This document shows, piece after piece, positions 1 through 8,782 of a stretch of 64,000 nt of DNA (positions are counted from its first letter, which is position 1; each line of letters begins with the position of its first letter). The notes under the pieces were generated by a model. That model searched no databases and was not told the DNA's origin. It saw nothing but the letters and a program-made list of their open reading frames with translations. Location: assembly GCF_011300455.1 (NCBI RefSeq), contig NZ_CP049869.1, forward strand, positions 1,701,501-1,765,500, in the 5' to 3' direction. Made by a program: the position numbers and the translations under genes. Origin of the DNA: Sphingomonas piscis. GTDB taxonomy: Bacteria > Pseudomonadota > Alphaproteobacteria > Sphingomonadales > Sphingomonadaceae.

Positions 1-816
1 CTGGACGGCCAGAAGACGATCTCGCAATTGCGCGACGGCAAGTGGTTCAAGAAAGCGCAGGGGCTACTACAGCTGGGAGAAATCGCGCTTAAATTGTCCA
101 GGACCATGACCGCCGGGCAAACGATCGCCGGGAAAACGGTTCTCGATCTTGGCTGCGGTGAAGGCGGTCACGCGATCATGTTCGCCCAGGCCGGCGCAAG
201 GCATGTGGTCGGCATCGACGGCCGCCGGTTGGCCGTGGACCGCGCCCGTTTCGCGGCGAACGTTCTTGAGCTCTCCAATATAGAATTCATGCACGAGGAT
301 GTCCGAGCTCCGGGAGCGCTCAACGGCCGCTTCGACATCGTCCTATGCTCGGGCATCCTGCACCACATCGAGCCGGAGGCCTGGTTCCTGTTCCTCAAGA
401 ACGTGGCCCGCGCAACCGCGGACACGGCGATCTTCTACACCCATGTCGCCGACGAGCAGCTGCAATCCGAGCACAAACTAAAACCGGTTCAACTGGTGGA
501 GAAGTCGTCTCCGCCCCGTTCGTCGTGGCTCGCCCGCCTGTTTGGGCGATTGCTCCTGCGGAAACCCCAAGCAGCGGCCTTTGACGGCTACCTCTACCGC
601 GAACATCGGGAAGAGGAGTCGTCAGATGAGCGGTCATCGAAGATGCGCGCCTCGCTCGACAACGATCACTCATTCTGGGCGACGGAAGAGGTGCTGATCG
701 ATGCACTGAAGAAGTGCGGCTTCGAATTGATCCTGAAGGTCCAGTCTCCGCACATGTTCCGGGCTCAGCGCTTCCGGAACACGCGTCAGATCATCGTCGC
801 TCGGAAAGCCTGCTGA
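1..816 (+). CDS. Class I SAM-dependent methyltransferase, 5' end outside the window
   Basis: The reading frame is open from base 1, so the first visible TTG/ATG-like codons need not be the true start and the N-terminus is probably cut off. The glycine-rich SAM-binding motif VLDLGCGEGG is followed by an acidic residue after the second strand (VGIDGRR) and by LCSGILHHIEPEA, typical of class I methyltransferases acting on small molecules or glycans. The gene ends by overlapping the convergent dioxygenase gene by about 26 bases. With two dioxygenases and an FkbM methyltransferase next door, a role in modifying a surface glycan or lipid is likely but inferred. The substrate cannot be read from the sequence. 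Confidence 0.8.
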   Translation: MDGQKTISQLRDGKWFKKAQGLLQLGEIALKLSRTMTAGQTIAGKTVLDLGCGEGGHAIMFAQAGARHVVGIDGRRLAVDRARFAANVLELSNIEFMHEDVRAPGALNGRFDIVLCSGILHHIEPEAWFLFLKNVARATADTAIFYTHVADEQLQSEHKLKPVQLVEKSSPPRSSWLARLFGRLLLRKPQAAAFDGYLYREHREEESSDERSSKMRASLDNDHSFWATEEVLIDALKKCGFELILKVQSPHMFRAQRFRNTRQIIVARKAC

Positions 817-1735
817 TACCGCTTCGGACGCGAGCCGCAATCGCTGCCTTTCGCGTGCGCCACCAGTAACCGCCGCGGCCGAGCTTCTGCTTGTGCAGAT
901 CCTCTACGATTGCCGGGTAGTAGCGCTCGGGATTTCGCAGGTATGATGCATTGAACAGGAAAACACCGTCGAGCAGGCGCCTGCCGTAGACAACTTCGTG
1001 CGCGACCATGTTCGGGTTCAGGAACCAGACCTCGCCAGGCTGAAACGCAATCGAGTGCATCGGCTGATTATGCGCCCCGCTATTGTAGCGGTCGCCATAG
1101 GTCGCAACCGTCGTTGCGCGCGTGAACTGGCGCGGATGCAGGCCGATGGTGTCCTGCAGCTTCGCCGTTTCGTAGCAATCGCCAGCCACATGTTCGATCG
1201 TGCCTCCAACCCGCCAGATCCGCGGAAAAGCATCGAGGTTGACGAAGATGCGCAGCTGACTGAACTCGCCCGCGTGCTGCGGACTGTCGAAGTGCATGTT
1301 GTGCGCCAGCATCTCGGTAAGGTTGTAGACGCAGTAGCGCTTCTCGTACCGGTAGAAGGGAAAAAGTGAGTCCGCGAGGCGGATCAGCTCCGCGTTGGCT
1401 GCGCCAACGGCCGACTGAAACTCTTCGTATTCGACGTCGGTCGGGCCGAGCAGTTTTGCCATCTCCTCCCACTCGCGCTTACGCGGCGCCTCTCCATGCG
1501 CCTCCTCATCGACGTGAAGAATGGTCTTTGCGGCGTACTTTTGGTTGGGGAAGAGGAGCTTGTTGAAGGTCTCGCAGCCTGCCTCGAACTTGTAGTTCTG
1601 AAGGACGAGAAGGTAGCCGTTCTCGTACCAATCGGTCAGTTCCGCACTGAGCTCCTCCGGAGCGTGGGCGTAGCGCTTGTGGTCGACCATCTTCACGCGG
1701 TCGGGTACGTTCGGGTTGCGGACAATCTTGGCCAT
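791..1735 (-). CDS. Kdo-hydroxylase-like Fe(II)/2-oxoglutarate dioxygenase, copy 1
   Basis: The 314-residue protein resembles the Kdo 3-hydroxylase (KdoO) family, which hydroxylates Kdo in lipopolysaccharide using Fe(II), O2 and 2-oxoglutarate. The likely iron triad is His148-x-Asp150 (in NMHFDSPQ) and His246 (in MVAHEVVYGRR), with an Arg shortly after for 2-oxoglutarate. The stretch LRIFVNLDAFPRIWRVGG matches the family's characteristic core. It starts six bases after the stop of its paralogue (1742-2641) with little visible ribosome site, so translation is probably coupled. Assignment rests on recognised motifs; the acceptor sugar is unknown, and sphingomonads generally lack classical LPS. 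Confidence 0.72.
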   Translation of the reverse strand: MAKIVRNPNVPDRVKMVDHKRYAHAPEELSAELTDWYENGYLLVLQNYKFEAGCETFNKLLFPNQKYAAKTILHVDEEAHGEAPRKREWEEMAKLLGPTDVEYEEFQSAVGAANAELIRLADSLFPFYRYEKRYCVYNLTEMLAHNMHFDSPQHAGEFSQLRIFVNLDAFPRIWRVGGTIEHVAGDCYETAKLQDTIGLHPRQFTRATTVATYGDRYNSGAHNQPMHSIAFQPGEVWFLNPNMVAHEVVYGRRLLDGVFLFNASYLRNPERYYPAIVEDLHKQKLGRGGYWWRTRKAAIAARVRSGISRLSERR

Positions 1736-1741
1736 GAAGCG

Positions 1742-2641
1742 TCAGGCCGCGCGCTTCAGGCGGAAGGCCTGAAGAGCTGTCCGAATCTTTTCAGCAATGG
1801 GGACGGGGGCGCCGGATCGGCGCCGCGCCAAGTTCTTCAGTAATGCCGGCAGGCTCTCGGCCGGGTCCGTATAGGAGCGGTAGGGATATTCGTGATGCAC
1901 GAGGGCTAGAACGTCGCCGCCCCGCACTTGATGCGCAACAAGCGCCGAGTTGGCCAGCCAGACCTCGCCGGGCTCGAATTCGATCATGTGCCGCGGTTCC
2001 CTGCACGTATCGGTGCTCACTCCGAACGCGGCCGCACTCAATCGATGATTGAAATCGCAGGGATCATCCACTGCATCGGACAGCTTCGCCCGGTCAAATT
2101 CCCGCTCGGCATAATGGCGCCAATGGCGACCGATCGACCACTGACGCGGCTTGTTGTCCAGATTGGCGAACAGCCGAATCTGCGCGGCCTTGTCGCAGCC
2201 GTTCAGATTGTCGATGTGCATGTTTTCGCCGCGGTTGCGCTGAAACTTCCACGTGATCGTCTCGGTGAGGAAGCGATGCCGATTGAAGATGGTGCGCGCG
2301 ATGCCATCGATCTGCGCGTCGACAGATTGAATTTGCTCTCGGAATTTCTCGAACCGGTTCTCGTCGTCTTCGAATACCTCCCTGCGGAAGGTTTCCCACA
2401 CGGAATTGCGGCCGTCGCGCACCCCGTTCACAACACGCCAGAAGACGTACTTGCCTCGCTTGGAACCAGTGCCGTGCGGTGGCTCGACCGATCTTAAGAA
2501 ATCGAAATCGGCGTCAATGCGCACATCCTTGAGGACGACCACTTCCCCGCGCTCGAACAGCGACCGGATCGTCCTCGATTCCGACAGGCTGAGCTCGTGG
2601 ATGTTGCGGGGGATGGTCGGATCGAATTGGATGAGTGCCAT
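1742..2641 (-). CDS. Kdo-hydroxylase-like Fe(II)/2-oxoglutarate dioxygenase, copy 2
   Basis: This 299-residue protein is a divergent paralogue of its downstream neighbour. It shares the layout: an HxD pair (His142, Asp144 in NMHIDNLNG), the core IRLFANLDNKPRQWSIGRHW, the FEPGEVW strand, and a distal His237 (LVAHQVRGG). These match the double-stranded beta-helix iron site of KdoO-type dioxygenases. It is the first gene of a two-gene minus-strand operon and is divergent from the FkbM methyltransferase, with about 88 bases between starts for promoters. Two different copies side by side suggest two positions or two substrates are hydroxylated, which is inference. Confidence 0.7.
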   Translation of the reverse strand: MALIQFDPTIPRNIHELSLSESRTIRSLFERGEVVVLKDVRIDADFDFLRSVEPPHGTGSKRGKYVFWRVVNGVRDGRNSVWETFRREVFEDDENRFEKFREQIQSVDAQIDGIARTIFNRHRFLTETITWKFQRNRGENMHIDNLNGCDKAAQIRLFANLDNKPRQWSIGRHWRHYAEREFDRAKLSDAVDDPCDFNHRLSAAAFGVSTDTCREPRHMIEFEPGEVWLANSALVAHQVRGGDVLALVHHEYPYRSYTDPAESLPALLKNLARRRSGAPVPIAEKIRTALQAFRLKRAA

Positions 2642-2729
2642 TGTACACCGGCTTTACGCTAACGCCGCGCGACACTGGAAGCGGCAAGAACATTTGACAA
2701 GCAAGAAGAAGAGGACCGTTGATCTCTTG

Positions 2730-3683
2730 ATGATTTCGAAATTGCTTCGTCGTTTTCGCAAGGCCAACGACGCGCCGGCGCCCCTTCCCCGCATCAAGAA
2801 CAAGTGGCTTGACCTGGAATATGACGAAGTCCCGCTGCGCGGTAAAACGATGCGTTTCGCGACGACGGGCTCTTCAAGCAGGAAGCGTCTTCGCACCCTG
2901 TTCACGAAGGAGCCGATCACGCTCGCGTGGATCGACACGTTTGGGGAAGGCGAGACCCTTTATGACATTGGCGCCAATGTCGGCATGTACACCGTTTACG
3001 CGGCAGTCATGCGCAATTCCCAAGTCTATGCCTTCGAACCCGAGGCGCTGAACTACGCCGAATTGAACAAGAACATTTTTCTGAACGATCTCGACAAGCG
3101 CGTGTTGGGCTATTGCCTGGCGCTAAGCGATGTCGACAAGGCCGACCGGCTGCTGCTCAGCGACTTCGGCATCGGGATTTCCTATCACGACTTCCAGGAG
3201 AATAGCTGGACCGAGGACAAGGCCTTTGCTCCGGACTGGGTCGTCAGCAAGGACGGCCGTCGTCAGCAGGGTTGCATTGGGCGTACCGTCGACTCCCTTA
3301 TCGAGGAGGGTATGCCGGTCCCGCACCACATCAAGATCGACGTCGACGGGCTCGAGCACCGCGTGATCAGGGGCATGGCCGAGCTATTACGTCATCCTCA
3401 GCTGAAGACCGTTCTGGTGGAGATCAATTACGACAATCCCAGGAATTTGGAGATCGTCGACCGGATGCAGGAAGGTGGCTGGCGCTTTTCGTGGTGCCAG
3501 CTGGGGATGAACCGGAAACACAAGTTCGACGTGGAAGGGATCAAGGCCTTTCAGCGGCGGCGCGCCGGCGGGTTCAACTATATCTTCTACAAGGACGACA
3601 GGCTCGATGCGGTGTTCCAGCAAGCATATGATGCTTATGTTCCCGGGCAGCCGATCGATCTCAGGATGCCCGCTACGCCCTGA
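2730..3683 (+). CDS. FkbM-family methyltransferase
   Basis: The protein has the SAM-binding region TLYDIGANVGMYTVYAA, the acidic VYAFEPEALNY and the late motif HHIKIDVDGLEHRVIRGM, which together are typical of FkbM O-methyltransferases, often found in polysaccharide and glycolipid clusters. I place the start at the ATG at 2730 (317 residues); the open frame runs further upstream but would overlap the divergent dioxygenase. An AAGAAGAGG stretch lies about 17 bases upstream, rather far for a ribosome site. It forms a glycan-modifying group with the neighbouring dioxygenases and methyltransferase. The substrate is unknown. Confidence 0.82.
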   Translation: MISKLLRRFRKANDAPAPLPRIKNKWLDLEYDEVPLRGKTMRFATTGSSSRKRLRTLFTKEPITLAWIDTFGEGETLYDIGANVGMYTVYAAVMRNSQVYAFEPEALNYAELNKNIFLNDLDKRVLGYCLALSDVDKADRLLLSDFGIGISYHDFQENSWTEDKAFAPDWVVSKDGRRQQGCIGRTVDSLIEEGMPVPHHIKIDVDGLEHRVIRGMAELLRHPQLKTVLVEINYDNPRNLEIVDRMQEGGWRFSWCQLGMNRKHKFDVEGIKAFQRRRAGGFNYIFYKDDRLDAVFQQAYDAYVPGQPIDLRMPATP

Positions 3684-3759
3684 AGTTCGCCTTCCGAGGC
3701 TTCGACTTTTCGCTGGTGTTTAGTAGGTATGGTCCATCCGATTCTGGGCGGAGGTCAGC

Positions 3760-4056
3760 ATGCAGCGTGTGGCAGGGTTTGGATTGGCGCTGATCGCCTT
3801 GTTGGTTCCAGCCGCTGCCGACGCGCAACGCAACCGGTGCGGGGACTATCACCGCGACTATAAAACCGCGACGGCGAAGGTTGCCGACGCACTCCAAAAA
3901 TATGCCGATTGCCTCGACAATGGCGACCCGACCTATGACTGCGGGAGCCAATATGCGCATCTGCGATCGGGTCAGAAATTGCTCGAGGTCTCGACGTACA
4001 ACTACCGGAACTATTGCCGCACCACTGGGCGGAGCCGGTCGCAGCTCGACAACTAG
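3760..4056 (+). CDS. Small secreted hypothetical protein
   Basis: A 98-residue protein starts with a clear signal peptide (hydrophobic stretch ending AAADAQ, residues 1-22). The mature part is about 75 residues with four cysteines, rich in Tyr and Asp, and could form two disulfides in the periplasm. It ends with TAG overlapping the stop of the convergent M23 peptidase gene within CTAG. I do not recognise a family. The signal peptide and clean gene fit make it probably real. Confidence 0.6.
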   Translation: MQRVAGFGLALIALLVPAAADAQRNRCGDYHRDYKTATAKVADALQKYADCLDNGDPTYDCGSQYAHLRSGQKLLEVSTYNYRNYCRTTGRSRSQLDN

Positions 4057-5408
4057 ACGCGCTGGGTTCCGACGCCGAGCAGGGCCTTGAGGCGCTGACG
4101 GACGGCGCTGATCTGGCGGGTGTCGACGGGAGCGGGTGCCGAAAGCCGCACGGTCATCGGATTGACCGGCTGACCCGACACATAGACCGAATAGTGGACG
4201 TGGGCGCCGGTCGACAGGCCGGAGGAGCCGACATAGCCAATGACTTGGCCCTGACGGACGAAGCTGCCCGGCTCCGCTGCGATGGCGCTCATATGCGCAT
4301 AGCTGGTAGCGATGCCGCCGCCGTGGCTGATCCGGACCATCCGCCCAGATCCGCCCGCCCACCCGGCGGCGGTGACCTGGCCGGCGGCTGCGGCCACGAT
4401 CGGAGTTCCGCTCGGCGCGGCGATGTCGATGCCGGCGTGAAGCCGGCTGTAGCCCAGAATGGGGTGGCGTCGGTAACCGAAGCCGGAGGTGAGGCGCCCG
4501 GCCGCCGGCCACATCATCGCGCCTGAACCCGTGTTGGTTGCCTGATCGGCGTTGGCGTCGACCCAGGTCAGCGCATTGCCGCTCCGCCAGCGGACGAGCT
4601 GCACCTGCTTGCCGCCGACGCGATCGAGCCCTGCGTAGAGGAGCGGCCCTTCCTGCGCGGCGCCGCTGGCCGAGCTGCGATGGGCAAGGATGAGGTCGAA
4701 GCCATCGTTGGGTCCGACCTCACTGCCGACGTCGAGCTGTGCGGCGAGCGCGCGGAGGTATTCCGCCGCCGCTTGAGGCGAGGCACCGGCTGCCCGCAAC
4801 GCCCAATAGATGCCGTTGCCGGCGCGGCCGCGGATGCGGACAGGACGGCTGTCCACCGCGATGCGCTCGGTCGTGAGGCTTAGGCCCTGGGCAGTGCGAG
4901 CGATGTGCAGCCTGCGGTCAACGGCGGCAGTAAGATCGACCCGCATGATCGTCCGGCCGGATGCGGCGCGCGGGCCGAGCACCAGTTGCACCTGGGTGCC
5001 GCCAGGAACCTTGCCGACCATGCGGTGGGCTGTGGCGGCGTCGGCATAGCCGGCTCCAGCGCGCATCAGCATGGCGCCGAACGGTTCAGCGCCGGAATAG
5101 GTAAGGGTGAAGGTCAGCCGCTGGCGTTCGGGCGCGACCGGGATGGCCTCGACGGCGGCAGTGGCGGACTGGCGCATCCCCGTGCCGCCGCCGCGCGCGA
5201 TCGGCGCAAGAGAGAGTGCCTGCCATTGACCGTCGTCATCTGTTGTTTCCGGCTGGGCAGCAGGCAATGCGGCGACGGCAACGCCACTGAACAGCAAAGC
5301 GGCGGCGCCGACCAGCAGGCCCCGGCGCCGGCGCGCAGGCGCGGCGATGGCCTGTACCGGTGCGGAGCCGAAGCGGCGAAGCGGGTGGGAGGGGCGGTGC
5401 AAGGGCAT
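4053..5408 (-). CDS. M23-family peptidoglycan metallopeptidase
   Basis: The C-terminal LytM domain carries the zinc motifs: His and Asp in RLHAGIDIAAPSG and the HxH pair in STGAHVHYSVY, with the usual GFGYRRHPILG lead-in. An N-terminal basic segment is followed by one hydrophobic segment (GLLVGAAALLFSGVAVAAL), so it is exported or membrane anchored and cleaves peptide cross-links in the cell wall. Intact HxH suggests an active enzyme rather than a regulator. I prefer the ATG at 5408 (451 residues). An in-frame ATG at 5504 would leave almost no room for promoters before the divergent helicase gene. Confidence 0.87.
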   Translation of the reverse strand: MPLHRPSHPLRRFGSAPVQAIAAPARRRRGLLVGAAALLFSGVAVAALPAAQPETTDDDGQWQALSLAPIARGGGTGMRQSATAAVEAIPVAPERQRLTFTLTYSGAEPFGAMLMRAGAGYADAATAHRMVGKVPGGTQVQLVLGPRAASGRTIMRVDLTAAVDRRLHIARTAQGLSLTTERIAVDSRPVRIRGRAGNGIYWALRAAGASPQAAAEYLRALAAQLDVGSEVGPNDGFDLILAHRSSASGAAQEGPLLYAGLDRVGGKQVQLVRWRSGNALTWVDANADQATNTGSGAMMWPAAGRLTSGFGYRRHPILGYSRLHAGIDIAAPSGTPIVAAAAGQVTAAGWAGGSGRMVRISHGGGIATSYAHMSAIAAEPGSFVRQGQVIGYVGSSGLSTGAHVHYSVYVSGQPVNPMTVRLSAPAPVDTRQISAVRQRLKALLGVGTQRV

Positions 5409-5512
5409 GTCCGGGTGCTTGTCCGCTTCATCGGCGAACAAGGTTAAGAGCCGTTTAAGGCGCGAGAAAATCGGAACTTGCACTCGGGCCAAGCGCTGCC
5501 ACATTCGTGATC

Positions 5513-8029
5513 ATGCCGCGCGGCGACACAGGACTGGTTCGGGCGATTCTCGGCCCCACCAACACCGGCAAGACCCATCTCGCCATCGAGCGGATGTGCG
5601 CCCACTCATCGGGTGTGATCGGCTTTCCGCTGCGGCTGTTGGCGCGCGAGGTTTACGACCGGGTCGTTGCCATCAAAGGTGAGAAGCAGGTGGCGCTGAT
5701 CACCGGTGAGGAGCGGATCGTTCCGCCCAACGCGCGCTATGTTCTGTGCACCGCGGAAAGCATGCCGATCTCTACGGGCCGCAGCGACCGGCCGGCAGAG
5801 GGGCTTTTGCCCGACTTCGCGTTCGCCGCCATAGACGAGGCGCAGCTGGGGATCGATCCCGAGCGTGGGCATGTGTTCACCGATCGAATGATGCGGGCGC
5901 GGGGACGGGAGGAGACATTGATCCTCGGCTCCGACACGCTGAAGCCGATGGTTCGGGCGCTGTTGCCGGATGCGGAGATCGTCAGCCGGCCGCGCTTCTC
6001 GACGCTGCGCTATGCGGGGTCGACCAAGCTGTCACGCCTGCCGCCGCGTTCGGCGATCGTCGCCTTTTCGGCAGAGCAAGTCTACGCGCTGGCCGAGATG
6101 CTTCGGCGCTTTCGCGGCGGAGCGGCGGTGGTGATGGGGGCACTGTCGCCCGCGACCCGCAACAGTCAGGTCGCCATGTTCCAGCGCGGCGAGGTCGATT
6201 ATCTCGTCGCGACGGATGCCATCGGCATGGGCCTCAACATGGACGTCACCCATGTTGCCTTCGCGGGGCTCGAGAAGTTCGACGGGCGGCGGGAGCGACG
6301 GCTGACCATTTCCGAGATGGCGCAGATCGCGGGACGCGCGGGACGGCACCAGCGCGACGGCACGTTCGGTACGCTTGGCCTGACGGGCGACGACCAGGGC
6401 CTGAGCGAGGAAGAGATCCAGGCCATCGAGGACCATCGCTTCCGTCCGCTCGACTTTCTTTATTGGCGCAATCCCAATCTCGACTTCACCGACGTCAAAT
6501 CGCTGATCGGCAGCCTGGAAGCCAAGCCGACCGATCCGCTGCTGCGTGCGGCGCCGCTCGCGGTAGATCTCGCCGTGCTGAAGCTAATCGCCGAGGATCC
6601 GGCAATGGCCGACCGGCGCGGCGTGCAGGCGCGTCGGCTGTGGGCGGTGTGCGGCCTACCCGACTTCCGCAAGGTCGGACCGATGCACCACGCGCGGATG
6701 GTACGGCGGTTGTTCAGCTACATCGGCGAGGGCGGGCATGTGCCGCCCGACTGGTTCGCGGCGGAAGTCACCCGGCTCGACAATGTGAACGGCGATATCG
6801 AGATGCTGGCCGACCGGCTCGCCGGGGTCAGGAGCTGGGCCTATATTGCTCATCGCGCGGACTGGATGGCCGACCCGGCCAGGTGGACGGCACGCACGCG
6901 CGAGGTCGAGGCGCGGCTTTCGGACGCCCTGCATGAGCGTCTGACGCAGCGCTTCGTCGACCGGCGCACGGCCGTGCTGGTCCGCGATATCGGCGCCAAG
7001 GGCGCGGCGGCGCTGCCAGTGACGGTGGCGGCGGACGGCGAGGTCAGTGTCGGGCCGGAGCCGATCGGGCATCTGGCGGGGTTCGAGTTCAAAGTCGATC
7101 AGTCCGCGCGGCTTGCGGACAAGAGGCTGTTGCTTGCAGCGGCGGAGCGGCGGCTCGGCGACGAACTAGATCGCCGGGCAAAGGCGCTGATCGATGCCGA
7201 CGATGCGGCGTTCGCTTTGGCCGCAGACGCCGATGGCGTGGCAATCTGTTGGGAAGGACACCGGCTGGCGAAGCTTGCGCCTGGCCGGTCGCTGCTGGAG
7301 CCGGCAATCCGCACTGCACGTCCGCTCGATCGCCTGTCGGCGGAGGTCCGCGCAGCACTTCGCACCCGGCTGGAGCAATGGTTGGAGCGGCAAGTTCATC
7401 GGCATCTTGCGCCGCTGGTCGCCTTGTCTTCTGCGGCGACGGACCGCAGTGCATCATCAGGCGTGCGATCGGTGGCGGCGATGCTGACCGACGCCGGCGG
7501 TGTCCTGCCGCGCAAGGCGCTGATGAGTGCGATCGGCGCGCTTGAGCAAGCGGATCGACAGGCGCTCCACAAACTGCGGGTACGTCTGGGCGCGTTAGAC
7601 GTCTTCCTGCCCGCCTTGCTCAAGCCTGCCGCGCAATACTGGCGCGCGGCGCTGGCTGCCGTGCGGTCGGGCGAGACGATGCCGGCGATGCCGAATGCGG
7701 GCGCGGCCACGTTACCCGCAGACCATGATGCTCGGGGCGCCGGGCTGGCGTATCGGCGGCTGGGGCGAAGCTGGATCCGGATCGACCTCGCCGACCGGCT
7801 TGCCAGCCATGCACATAAGGTGCGTGCGGCGGGCGGCGCGGATCCCGTCGACCGGGAACTCGCGACCTCCGTCGGCTTGGACGAGCAGGCAGTAGAGCGC
7901 CTTATGCAGGAGGTCGGCTTTGCCAAGGCTGGTGACGCATGGCGCTGGCGCGGGCGGCGATCGCAGCGGGAGCGGCCTGAACAGCGGAGCGGTAATGCGT
8001 TCGCCGGACTGGCGCAGCTGAAGCGCTGA
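5513..8029 (+). CDS. Suv3-like ATP-dependent helicase
   Basis: A superfamily 2 helicase of 838 residues. Walker A is GPTNTGKT (residues 14-21) and the DExx box is DEAQ (about 108-111); later motifs include ATDAIGMGLNM and QIAGRAGRHQRDG. This layout is that of the mitochondrial Suv3/alphaproteobacterial helicases, which unwind RNA. The long C-terminal half is alpha-helical and Arg/Ala-rich, as in bacterial members. A GTG two codons upstream (5507) is an alternative start. It leads a co-directional block with an S4 RNA-binding protein three bases downstream and ferredoxin fdxA, a familiar alphaproteobacterial order. Confidence 0.88.
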   Translation: MPRGDTGLVRAILGPTNTGKTHLAIERMCAHSSGVIGFPLRLLAREVYDRVVAIKGEKQVALITGEERIVPPNARYVLCTAESMPISTGRSDRPAEGLLPDFAFAAIDEAQLGIDPERGHVFTDRMMRARGREETLILGSDTLKPMVRALLPDAEIVSRPRFSTLRYAGSTKLSRLPPRSAIVAFSAEQVYALAEMLRRFRGGAAVVMGALSPATRNSQVAMFQRGEVDYLVATDAIGMGLNMDVTHVAFAGLEKFDGRRERRLTISEMAQIAGRAGRHQRDGTFGTLGLTGDDQGLSEEEIQAIEDHRFRPLDFLYWRNPNLDFTDVKSLIGSLEAKPTDPLLRAAPLAVDLAVLKLIAEDPAMADRRGVQARRLWAVCGLPDFRKVGPMHHARMVRRLFSYIGEGGHVPPDWFAAEVTRLDNVNGDIEMLADRLAGVRSWAYIAHRADWMADPARWTARTREVEARLSDALHERLTQRFVDRRTAVLVRDIGAKGAAALPVTVAADGEVSVGPEPIGHLAGFEFKVDQSARLADKRLLLAAAERRLGDELDRRAKALIDADDAAFALAADADGVAICWEGHRLAKLAPGRSLLEPAIRTARPLDRLSAEVRAALRTRLEQWLERQVHRHLAPLVALSSAATDRSASSGVRSVAAMLTDAGGVLPRKALMSAIGALEQADRQALHKLRVRLGALDVFLPALLKPAAQYWRAALAAVRSGETMPAMPNAGAATLPADHDARGAGLAYRRLGRSWIRIDLADRLASHAHKVRAAGGADPVDRELATSVGLDEQAVERLMQEVGFAKAGDAWRWRGRRSQRERPEQRSGNAFAGLAQLKR

Positions 8030-8032
8030 CCG

Positions 8033-8305
8033 TTGCGCATCGATCGCTACCTGCACTGCATCCGTCTGGTGAAGAGCCGCACCCTGGCGCAGGGCCTGAT
8101 CGACGCCGGCCACGTGCGGATCGACGGTAGGCGTGTTGAGAAAACCGGCGAGACCGTGAAGGTCGGGAGCGTGATCGCGCTACCGCTCCACGACAAGGTT
8201 CGCGTGTTGAAGGTGCTCGGCTTGCCGGAACGACGCGGCCCCGCGACGGAAGCCCGCACCCATTACGAAGAGCTGGGCGTTGACGAGACGAATCCGCCTG
8301 CCTAG
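8033..8305 (+). CDS. S4-domain RNA-binding protein (Hsp15-like)
   Basis: A 90-residue protein that begins directly with an S4 fold: RIDRYLHCIRLVKSRTLAQ, then GHVRIDGRRVEKTG and VKVGSVIAL. It resembles Hsp15, which binds stalled 50S ribosomal subunits carrying peptidyl-tRNA. The start is a TTG three bases after the helicase stop, so translation is probably coupled. Its position between an RNA helicase and ferredoxin fits a role in RNA or ribosome handling. Confidence 0.85.
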   Translation: MRIDRYLHCIRLVKSRTLAQGLIDAGHVRIDGRRVEKTGETVKVGSVIALPLHDKVRVLKVLGLPERRGPATEARTHYEELGVDETNPPA

Positions 8306-8336
8306 CGAAGGCCTGTTCAAAGGGGACTGAAACGCC

Positions 8337-8675
8337 ATGACCTACGTCGTTACCGAGGCCTGCATCCGTTGTAAGTATATGGATTGCGTCGAGGTGTGTC
8401 CGGTCGACTGTTTCTACGAGGGCGAGAATATGCTCGTCATCAACCCCAACGAATGTATCGATTGCGGCGTGTGCGAGCCGGAATGCCCGGCGGAAGCGAT
8501 CCTTCCGGACACCGAGAACGGGCTCGAGAAGTTTCTGGAGATCAACGCCACCTTCTCCGCGCAATGGCCGAACTTGACCCGCAAGAAGGACAGCCCCGCC
8601 GATGCCGACGAGCATAAGGGCGAGGAAGGCAAGTACGACAAGTACTTCTCACCGGAGCCGGGCGAGGGCGACTGA
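8337..8675 (+). CDS. fdxA: FdxA-type seven-iron ferredoxin
   Basis: A 112-residue ferredoxin with two cysteine clusters: [17 protein letters not shown] near the N-terminus and [12 protein letters not shown] around residue 40. This is the pattern of the 7Fe (3Fe-4S plus 4Fe-4S) FdxA family, followed by the usual acidic C-terminal extension. It carries single electrons in the cytoplasm. A ribosome site AGGGGA lies upstream. It is the third gene after the helicase and S4 genes; the CarD-type regulator that often follows in related genomes is not here. Confidence 0.93.
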   Translation: MTYVVTEACIRCKYMDCVEVCPVDCFYEGENMLVINPNECIDCGVCEPECPAEAILPDTENGLEKFLEINATFSAQWPNLTRKKDSPADADEHKGEEGKYDKYFSPEPGEGD

Positions 8676-8782
8676 TCCGCTCCCCCGCGACGGACGGGGC
8701 TTAGGAGCGCCGGTTGGCGCATCTCATTTTTGAAAGTGCGGCTTCGCACCACCCTGAAGACCCCAGCTTTCGCCGGGAACGA

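Noticed and set aside
5746..6936. Plus-strand open frame of 396 codons inside the helicase gene
   Set aside because: Out-of-frame shadow of the helicase, Arg/Gly/Ala-rich with no motif.
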